Shown piece by piece: positions 1 to 5,035 of a DNA stretch of 5,035 nucleotides; position 1 is the first letter of the stretch, and each line of letters opens with the position of its first letter. Both the position numbers and the translations under genes were made by a program. The DNA lies in assembly GCA_021804705.1 (NCBI GenBank), contig JAJZHC010000119.1:1-5035 (forward strand), given 5' to 3'. The notes beneath the pieces are model-generated. The model worked only from the letters and a program-made list of their open reading frames with translations. It ran no database searches and had not been told where the DNA came from. This stretch comes from Pseudomonadota bacterium. GTDB lineage: Bacteria; Pseudomonadota; Gammaproteobacteria; Burkholderiales; Ferrovaceae.

Positions 1-1
1 A

Positions 2-3000
2 CAGATCCTGCCCCACCGCCCAGACCTCAAGGTCATCATCACTTCCGCAACACTCGAATCTGACAGGCTGTCAAAGCACTTTGATGGGGCACCGGTCATC
101 GAAGTCTCCGGACGCACTTATCCCGTAGAAGTACGCTGGCGCCCCATTGCGGCCAACGATGCAGGCGAGCTGGATGACCGGGATGCGCGCGCGGCGCTGC
201 TGCATGCGGTTGACGAGCTGGCACAGGAAACGCGTGACGGGGATATTCTGGTTTTTCTGTCCGGCGAGCGCGACATTCGGGATGCGGCCGAGGCGCTGCG
301 CAAGCACCACCCTCCGCATACGGAAATCCTTCCTCTGTTTGCACGGCTGTCCTTTGCTGAACAGGATCGCGTCTTCAAACCCGCAGGCGGCCGTCGCATC
401 GTTCTGTCCACCAATGTGGCCGAAACGTCGCTGACCGTGCCAGGCATTCGATACGTCGTGGATACGGGGCTTGCACGCGTCAACCGTTACAGCCTGCGCA
501 ACAAGGTCACGCAACTGCAAGTGGAAAAGATATCTCAAGCCTCCGCGCGCCAGCGCGCCGGTCGCTGCGGCCGGGTGGCCTCGGGCATTTGCATCAGGCT
601 CTACGACGAAAAGGATTTTGACGCCCGACCCCCCTATACCACACCGGAAATTCTGCGCACCTCTCTGGCCGCCGTGATCCTTAAAATGGAGTCCCTGGGA
701 CTGGGCCGCGTTGAGGACTTTCCATTCCTTGACCCACCCAGTACACGCGCCATTGATGATGGTTATCAATTGCTGGGCGAATTAGGCGCCTTTGATGCTG
801 ATCGGGTCCTGACGACCATCGGTCACGAGCTGGCCAAACTGCCGATAGACCCCCGCATCGGCCGCATGCTGCTGGCAGCACGCCAGCAGGCCTGCTTGAG
901 CGAAATGCTTATCATCGCTTCGGCCCTGTCCGTCCAGGACCCGAGGGATCGTCCCCTGGAACACCGTCAGACTGCCGATCAAAAACATGCCCGATTTCAG
1001 GACGAACATTCGGAATTCTTGTCGTACCTCAAAATGTGGCGGTATTTTGAAGAGGCCCTGCAACACAAAAAATCCAACCGCAAGCTGGCCGAGTTTTGCC
1101 ACGACCAGTTTTTATCGATCACGAGACTACGGGAATGGCGCGACATCCATTGCCAGTTGCACACGCTGGTAGCCGAAATGGGCATGCACCTCAACAGTGC
1201 CCCAGCCACGCACGAGCAAATTCACCGCACCCTGCTGACCGGGTTGCTAGGGCACATCGGCCAACGCGACCCCGAGGATGACAACTACCTGGGGCCTCGG
1301 GGCATACGTTACTGGATCAACCCCGGCTCACGCCAGATGCTCAAGGGCAAGCCACAGTGGATCATGGCTGCGGAACTGACGGAAACCACGCGACTATACG
1401 CGCGTTGCATTGCACGCATACAGCCCGAGTGGATCGAGCCCATCGCAGGACACTTGCTGCGCCGCAGCTACTATGACCCGCATTGGGATCGCAAGGCAGC
1501 ACAGGCCAACGCCTACGAAAAAGTGACTTTATATGGCCTGACGATCGTAGCCAAACGACGGGTCCGTTATGGTCCTATCGACCCCGTCGAGGCACGCCGT
1601 CTTTTCATTCGTCACGCCTTGGTGATGGGCGAATTTGAAACGCGCGCGCCATTTTTTGAACATAACACGCGCCTGATCGAGGACATCGAAGCCCTGGAGC
1701 ATAAGGGCCGAAGGCAGGACGTTCTGGTCGACGAAGAGAGTCTGGTTCGGTTCTATGATGGCCTGTTGCCAGCCATGGTCTGGAGCGGGGAACGTTTTGA
1801 AAAATGGCGCCGGGAAGCGGAACGCGAGCATCCGCGTCTGCTTTTTCTGGAGCGATCCCAAATCATGCGCCACGACGCGCAACATATCACCGAGGCGCTC
1901 TTTCCGGACACGCTCCTGCTGGCAGAATTGCCATACCCGTTATCCTACCGATTTGAACCCGGGCATGTGCTGGATGGCGTCACTGTTTCCATTCCGCTTG
2001 TCATGCTAGGCAACATCGAACCCGAGCGCCTCGAGTGGCTGGTTCCCGGCTTGGTAAGAGACAAGATCACTGCCTTGCTCAAGAAGTTGCCACAGCGCAT
2101 TCGCCGGGATCTTGTCCCCCTGCCCCCTTTCATCACCGCATTTCTGGAACGCTACGGCCCACAATCTGGCGCACTGACCCGTTGCCTTGCAGAATTTATC
2201 CAGATGCGCACGGGAACCCTCCTCCATGCCGGGGACTGGAGCGACGTACCTGATCATTTGCAAATGAGCGTGCGCCTGTTGGACCCTGCGGGTAACGAAG
2301 TCGGCAGCGGTCGCGATCTCAAGACGCTGCGTGAGCTATGGAGCGGGGAAGCTCGCAGCGCCTTGCGCGAGACCCCGGACACCGGCTTGACACGCAGCGG
2401 CCTGACCAGTTGGGACATGCACGATATTCCCGCCTTGCTGGTGCTGGACCGGCATGGCATCAAAGTTCCTGCGTTCCCTGCGCTGGTGGACGAAATCCAA
2501 AGCGTAGCCGTGCAACTGGTGGAGAGTGAAACCGAGGCCAATCAATTGACACGGCAAGGCATTCTGCGCTTATGCCTGTTGGAGCTGCAACCTCTGGTCA
2601 AGGCCGGCACGCGTTCCATCAGCGCACTGACCGCCATGACGCTGCAATATGCCCTCCTGCCTGGAGACACCGCCCAGATCCCATCCGAAGCGCTGAAAAG
2701 CGAGCTGGCAGAACGCGCCATGTGCGAGCTGATACCCGACACCAGCGGACAGATCCGCACTCGGGTTGCCTATGAAACCCTGCGCGAACGGGTACGCATG
2801 CACTGGGTTGCCAAGCTCAATGAAACGGCGCAGTTGGCGCTGCCAGCCTTGAAAACCTATCAGGAAGTGCGCAATGCTCTAGACAAGGCCAGCAATGGAC
2901 CATTCAAGGAAGCTCTCACTGACATCAGGCTGCACCTCGATCAGCTCATGCAGCGCGGCACGTTGCGCCATACCCCCCTTATGCAACTGAAACATTATCC

Positions 3001-3289
3001 ACGATATTTGCGTGCCATTCTGGCGCGCCTGGAAAAACTGCCTCTTGACCGCGCAGGTGATGCCAAAAAATCGCGGCAATTGCACGGTTTACTGCAACCC
3101 TGGACGCGTGCCCTGGAAACGCATGGCCCATCGGTTGAGTTGGATCAATTTCGCTGGATGCTGGAGGAGTTGCGGGTATCGCTGTTTGCCCAGGCTCTCA
3201 AAACACCCTACCCCGTCTCTGAGAAACGCCTGCAAAAGCATTGGGAAACATTGATGCATGGTGGGCCATCATCGAAAGGCAAGCTATAA
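2..3289 (+). CDS. hrpA: ATP-dependent RNA helicase HrpA (DEAH-box), 5' partial
   Basis: This is a cytoplasmic DEAH/RHA-family RNA helicase. HrpA uses NTP hydrolysis to remodel RNA; roles in mRNA processing and in rescuing stalled or collided ribosomes are known for E. coli HrpA. The frame is open from base 2 with no start, so 1095 C-terminal residues are visible and roughly 200 N-terminal residues (Walker A, DEAH) are missing, judging by the ~1300-residue family. Numbering from the first visible codon: motif III SAT at 15-17, GRTYPVEV at 37-44, motif IV ILVFLSGERDI at 82-92, motif V TNVAETSLTVPGI at 137-149, and motif VI QRAGRCGR at 184-191, whose arginines contact ATP. HA2/winged-helix follows at about 255-340 (KLPIDPRIGRMLLAA from 279), then an OB-like part from about 410 (GLLGHIG). 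The long DUF3418-type C-terminal region, from about 530 to the end, separates HrpA from shorter HrpB. The GTG at base 416 is an internal valine of motif V, not a start. The stop is TAA, and no frameshift is seen. Confidence 0.96.
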   Translation, partial: QILPHRPDLKVIITSATLESDRLSKHFDGAPVIEVSGRTYPVEVRWRPIAANDAGELDDRDARAALLHAVDELAQETRDGDILVFLSGERDIRDAAEALRKHHPPHTEILPLFARLSFAEQDRVFKPAGGRRIVLSTNVAETSLTVPGIRYVVDTGLARVNRYSLRNKVTQLQVEKISQASARQRAGRCGRVASGICIRLYDEKDFDARPPYTTPEILRTSLAAVILKMESLGLGRVEDFPFLDPPSTRAIDDGYQLLGELGAFDADRVLTTIGHELAKLPIDPRIGRMLLAARQQACLSEMLIIASALSVQDPRDRPLEHRQTADQKHARFQDEHSEFLSYLKMWRYFEEALQHKKSNRKLAEFCHDQFLSITRLREWRDIHCQLHTLVAEMGMHLNSAPATHEQIHRTLLTGLLGHIGQRDPEDDNYLGPRGIRYWINPGSRQMLKGKPQWIMAAELTETTRLYARCIARIQPEWIEPIAGHLLRRSYYDPHWDRKAAQANAYEKVTLYGLTIVAKRRVRYGPIDPVEARRLFIRHALVMGEFETRAPFFEHNTRLIEDIEALEHKGRRQDVLVDEESLVRFYDGLLPAMVWSGERFEKWRREAEREHPRLLFLERSQIMRHDAQHITEALFPDTLLLAELPYPLSYRFEPGHVLDGVTVSIPLVMLGNIEPERLEWLVPGLVRDKITALLKKLPQRIRRDLVPLPPFITAFLERYGPQSGALTRCLAEFIQMRTGTLLHAGDWSDVPDHLQMSVRLLDPAGNEVGSGRDLKTLRELWSGEARSALRETPDTGLTRSGLTSWDMHDIPALLVLDRHGIKVPAFPALVDEIQSVAVQLVESETEANQLTRQGILRLCLLELQPLVKAGTRSISALTAMTLQYALLPGDTAQIPSEALKSELAERAMCELIPDTSGQIRTRVAYETLRERVRMHWVAKLNETAQLALPALKTYQEVRNALDKASNGPFKEALTDIRLHLDQLMQRGTLRHTPLMQLKHYPRYLRAILARLEKLPLDRAGDAKKSRQLHGLLQPWTRALETHGPSVELDQFRWMLEELRVSLFAQALKTPYPVSEKRLQKHWETLMHGGPSSKGKL

Positions 3290-3290
3290 T
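3285..3290 (+). promoter_or_regulatory. Probable sigma70 -10 box (TATAAT) for the FKBP gene
   Basis: A perfect TATAAT hexamer shares bases with the hrpA stop codon (TAA at 3287-3289) and lies 28 bases before the FKBP start codon. A transcript would begin near A3297, giving a leader of about 22 bases that holds the ribosome binding site. The -35 is weak: TGGGCC at 3262-3267, with a 17-base spacer, matches TTGACA at three of six positions. There is no extended -10 TG. A better hexamer, TTGATG at 3251-3256, is 28 bases away and too far. Position and a perfect -10 make a promoter likely; its strength is unknown. Confidence 0.55.
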
Positions 3291-3294
3291 GCGC

Positions 3295-3305
3295 GCACTT
3301 AGTGC
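3295..3305. repeat. Short perfect dyad GCACT-T-AGTGC in the FKBP leader
   Basis: This 11-base inverted repeat has 5-bp arms around a single T and lies at the predicted transcription start, between the TATAAT and the ribosome binding site. The one-base centre is too tight for a stable RNA hairpin, so if it matters it would more likely be a DNA-binding half-site pair. A dyad this short can easily arise by chance. Confidence 0.25.
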
Positions 3306-3311
3306 AAGGAG
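3306..3311 (+). promoter_or_regulatory. Ribosome binding site fixing the FKBP start
   Basis: AAGGAG is a near-perfect Shine-Dalgarno sequence, seven bases before the ATG at 3319. It decides the start. The same frame is open back to an upstream ATG at 3241, but that codon lies inside hrpA, and the extra 26 residues would sit in front of an otherwise well-formed signal peptide. Confidence 0.85.
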
Positions 3312-3318
3312 ACATTTC

Positions 3319-3765
3319 ATGAAACTGTCGTACCCCGTTCTGATCGTCACTGCCCTTCTGGCACTTTCACCACTATCGCAGGCAGACACCACGCAAAAGC
3401 GAGCTCAAACCATGACCTTGAACGGAATGACCCTGATTGACACACGGCTGGGTACCGGTGCAGTTGCCCGCCCTGGCAACACCGTCGTCGTACATTACAC
3501 CGGATGGCTTTACGATCCCACAGCCCCTGAGTTTAAAGGACAGAAGTTTGACAGTTCCGTGGATCGGGGCGAACCCTTTTCCTTTCCGCTGGGCGCAGGC
3601 CGCGTGATCCGCGGTTGGGACGAAGGGGTGGCGGGCATGAAAGTGGGCGCCAAGCGCACACTGCTGATCCCCCCAGAATTGGCTTATGGCAGTCGCGGCG
3701 CAGGCCGGGTGATTCCGCCCGATGCCACGCTGATTTTTGACGTGGAACTACTGGAAGTCCGCTGA
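3319..3765 (+). CDS. Exported FKBP-type peptidyl-prolyl cis-trans isomerase
   Basis: The product is 148 residues: a Sec signal peptide plus one FKBP domain that would catalyse cis-trans isomerisation of X-Pro bonds, and so assist folding in the periplasm. The signal peptide has K2, a hydrophobic stretch at about 5-19, and a likely signal peptidase I site after SQA (20-22). No cysteine is present, so it is not a lipoprotein. The FKBP domain covers about 36-148. The residues forming the FKBP12 active-site pocket are all recognisable: Y60 (VHYTGW), F77-D78 (KFDSS), F87, V96-I97 and W100 (VIRGW), Y123 (AYG) and F140 (IFDVELLEV). Relative to FKBP12 the loop between Y60 and F77 is about seven residues longer (DPTAPEFKG), a form I recall in other proteobacterial FKBPs. 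It lacks the helical dimerisation arm of Mip/FkpA. It follows hrpA by 29 bases but probably has its own promoter. Its last 18 bases overlap lutC on the other strand. The substrate is unknown. Confidence 0.93.
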   Translation: MKLSYPVLIVTALLALSPLSQADTTQKRAQTMTLNGMTLIDTRLGTGAVARPGNTVVVHYTGWLYDPTAPEFKGQKFDSSVDRGEPFSFPLGAGRVIRGWDEGVAGMKVGAKRTLLIPPELAYGSRGAGRVIPPDATLIFDVELLEVR

Positions 3766-4413
3766 CCCGTACAGCACCACATGGACCCGATAGGGTCCAT
3801 GTGCACCGATCACGATGGTCTGTTCGATATCGGCGGTGCGTGATGGACCAGAGACAAAATTCACGGCACGCGGCGGCAAGCCGCGTTCCGCTTTCATGAG
3901 GTCCCAGGCTTCTTCCATTCCAGGAACGATGCGTTGTACGTCCACGATGGCGATGTGCGTCTCGGGTAGCAGGCTGACTGCCGCGGGTGTGTCGTGACCT
4001 GACAGCAACATCAACGTACCTGTTTCAGAAATGGCGCAAAACGCTCCGGTAACGCCGACCAGATCATCAGCATGGGCTTCTCTGGCGGCGAAAGACAAGC
4101 CCGCACCTGTCCAATCCATGTGCTTTAATCCGGGCCAGACCACGCCGTTGAGCGGCAACTCCTTGGCCTTGAGGTAGCGCGCTATGGCTGCAGGTGCCTC
4201 TGACAAGGTGGCTATGCGATCCACCGTGGTACCAAGCATCTCAGAGCGTTTCTGAAAACGGTCTGCCTCCTTGTCCCACTTGTAAGCAGGCCGGGGGCCG
4301 CGATGATTCTGCCTGATATGCTCTTCGACCAGGATGCACTCGTCGCCCGGTTTGTCTCCACGCAATCCCAAACCGCGACGGACTCGCGCCAGAATATTGT
4401 CCCGTGCGCTCAT
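3748..4413 (-). CDS. lutC: Lactate utilization protein LutC (LUD domain)
   Basis: This 221-residue protein is the LutC/YkgG subunit of the cytoplasmic LutABC complex, which oxidises L-lactate to pyruvate. The LUD domain (formerly DUF162) fills the C-terminal half. Family signatures are visible: GVTGAFCAISETGTL at 120-134, VSLLPETHIAIVD at 146-158, and SGPSRTADIEQT at 188-199 followed by IGAHGPYRVHVVL at 202-214. The N-terminal part (SARDNILARVRRGLG) is the usual start for this family, and the length is close to the ~240 of characterised LutC. The ATG overlaps the lutB stop by four bases (ATGA), implying translational coupling; only a modest Shine-Dalgarno (GGAA, 9 bases upstream) is present. 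The TAG stop lies inside the convergent FKBP gene, giving an 18-base tail-to-tail overlap. The specific substrate is inferred from the family and from the adjacent lutB; related LUD proteins could serve other 2-hydroxy acids. Confidence 0.92.
   Translation of the reverse strand: MSARDNILARVRRGLGLRGDKPGDECILVEEHIRQNHRGPRPAYKWDKEADRFQKRSEMLGTTVDRIATLSEAPAAIARYLKAKELPLNGVVWPGLKHMDWTGAGLSFAAREAHADDLVGVTGAFCAISETGTLMLLSGHDTPAAVSLLPETHIAIVDVQRIVPGMEEAWDLMKAERGLPPRAVNFVSGPSRTADIEQTIVIGAHGPYRVHVVLYGSADFQ
3778..3803. terminator. Perfect 11-bp hairpin at convergent 3' ends, possible terminator
   Basis: The arms at 3778-3788 (CACATGGACCC) and 3793-3803 (GGGTCCATGTG) are exact reverse complements around a GATA loop. 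The hairpin begins 12 bases after the FKBP stop, a typical place for a terminator, and lies within the last codons of lutC on the opposite strand. No T-tract follows in either direction, so it is not a standard intrinsic terminator. It could pause polymerase, mark a processed 3' end, or be partly a by-product of the conserved LutC residues HGP and VHV that it encodes. The structure is certain; the function is not. Confidence 0.4.
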
Positions 4414-5035
4414 GAATGCTTGTTCCGATAGAGTTCACGAAAGGTCTTCCCCTGCGGTGCCGGCATATCCCGGCCTTCGGTCCAGCCATCCAGCCCAGGC
4501 AACCGGTGCAGCAGCCCCTTCTTTCCTCCCAGCATGCCCAGGAAGCGCACACTCAGTTGCGTGAGCAGGGCATACAGGCGTGGATGGTTGGCAAGGCTGC
4601 GCCAGGCATGGATGGAGAGGCGCTCATACCAGGGTCGCAACCCCTGTTCAAAGGATTTTTCGCGCAGTACGCGCATCAATTCCGGCAGGGGGATCTTGAC
4701 CGGACAGACCACTTGGCACGCGCCGCACAGCGTCGAGGCCTGGGGCAAGTCGAGGGCATTTTCAAGCCCCACGTAGGACGGCGTCAGGATGGCGCCGATG
4801 GGTCCGGGATAAACCCAGCCATAAGCATGACCGCCGATGTTTTGATATACCGGACAGTGGTTCATGCAGGCACCACAACGTATACAACGCAGGGCCTTTT
4901 GCATTTCCGTGCCAAGCAGGCGCGAACGGCCGCTGTCCACCAAAATAATGTGCGATTGTTCGGGCCCATCAAGGTCACCTTCCTGGCGTGGACCGGTTAG
5001 CATCGACACGTAGTTGGTGATGGATTGTCCGGTGG
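4410..5035 (-). CDS. lutB: Lactate utilization iron-sulfur protein LutB, 5' partial
   Basis: These are the C-terminal 207 residues of LutB/YkgF, the iron-sulfur electron-transfer subunit of the LutABC L-lactate oxidation complex. The frame is open to the window edge on the - strand, so the start and the N-terminal LUD domain are outside. The GTG at 5007-5009 is an internal valine: the preceding codons read TGQSITNY, and ITNYVSMLTGPR is family-like sequence. Numbering from the first complete visible codon, a ferredoxin-type cluster motif C-x2-C-x2-C-x3-CP is at C50, C53, C56 and C60 (CIRCGACMNHCP). A second motif, C-x2-C-x3-CP, is at C103, C106 and C110 (LCGACQVVCPVKIPLPEL). Between them lies the typical YPGPIGAILTP segment. 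The tail, from about 120, is the LutB C-terminal region and ends in RELYRNKHS. The stop TGA overlaps the lutC start. The iron-sulfur clusters would pass electrons from lactate to an unknown acceptor. lutA, the CCG-domain subunit, is expected upstream but is not visible. Confidence 0.93.
   Translation of the reverse strand, partial: TGQSITNYVSMLTGPRQEGDLDGPEQSHIILVDSGRSRLLGTEMQKALRCIRCGACMNHCPVYQNIGGHAYGWVYPGPIGAILTPSYVGLENALDLPQASTLCGACQVVCPVKIPLPELMRVLREKSFEQGLRPWYERLSIHAWRSLANHPRLYALLTQLSVRFLGMLGGKKGLLHRLPGLDGWTEGRDMPAPQGKTFRELYRNKHS

Noticed and set aside
71..769. A 232-codon open frame on the - strand
   Set aside because: It lies wholly antisense to the conserved helicase motifs of hrpA and its translation resembles no family I recognise. 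Long antisense frames are expected in GC-biased coding DNA.
416..3289. hrpA starting at the GTG at 416 as a complete 957-residue protein
   Set aside because: That GTG is the valine of motif V. The frame is open back to base 2 and encodes motifs III and IV, so the gene is simply cut by the window edge.
3241..3318. A 26-residue N-terminal extension of the FKBP protein
   Set aside because: The upstream ATG lies inside hrpA, while the ATG at 3319 has AAGGAG at ideal spacing and begins a proper signal peptide.
4416..5000. A 194-codon open frame on the + strand
   Set aside because: It is the antisense shadow of lutB, whose cysteine cluster motifs make the - strand the coding one. The + translation shows no recognisable domain.
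4410..5009. lutB as a complete short protein starting at the GTG at 5007-5009
   Set aside because: The frame stays open to the window edge with family-like residues before the GTG, and a LutB without its N-terminal LUD domain would be far too short.
1..5035. A new defence, mobile or RNA-based system
   Set aside because: All but a short gap is filled by well-known housekeeping or catabolic genes. No repeats, transposase, integrase, tRNA-like or CRISPR-like structure was seen on either strand by reading.

Overview
The window reads as an ordinary chromosomal segment of a moderately GC-rich proteobacterium. The HrpA and FKBP sequences look most like those of Burkholderiales, perhaps Alcaligenaceae; this is judged from remembered family sequences, not from a search. 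Coding density is very high. Four genes fill almost the whole window, and the only clear non-coding gap is about 29 bases.

Left part, + strand (2-3289): the C-terminal 1095 residues of an HrpA-type DEAH-box RNA helicase. Its start, with the Walker A and DEAH motifs, lies before the window. Next, 29 bases downstream on the same strand, is a small exported FKBP-type peptidyl-prolyl isomerase (3319-3765). It has its own strong ribosome binding site and a probable promoter: a perfect TATAAT shares bases with the hrpA stop codon.

Right part, - strand: lutC (3748-4413) preceded by the C-terminal 207 residues of lutB (4410 to the window end). The two overlap by four bases (ATGA). They are parts of the LutABC iron-sulfur L-lactate oxidation system; lutA would be expected further upstream on the - strand, beyond the window.

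The FKBP gene and lutC converge and overlap by 18 bases at their 3' ends. A perfect 11-bp inverted repeat with a 4-base loop lies just past the FKBP stop, inside the lutC coding region. It may end or protect transcripts from one or both sides, but it has no T-tract.

The helicase, the isomerase and the lactate genes have no obvious shared pathway and look like independent neighbours. I found no mobile element, CRISPR array, RNA gene, phage gene or defence system, and no sign of a new biological system. The observations worth a second look are regulatory and architectural details at the gene junctions.
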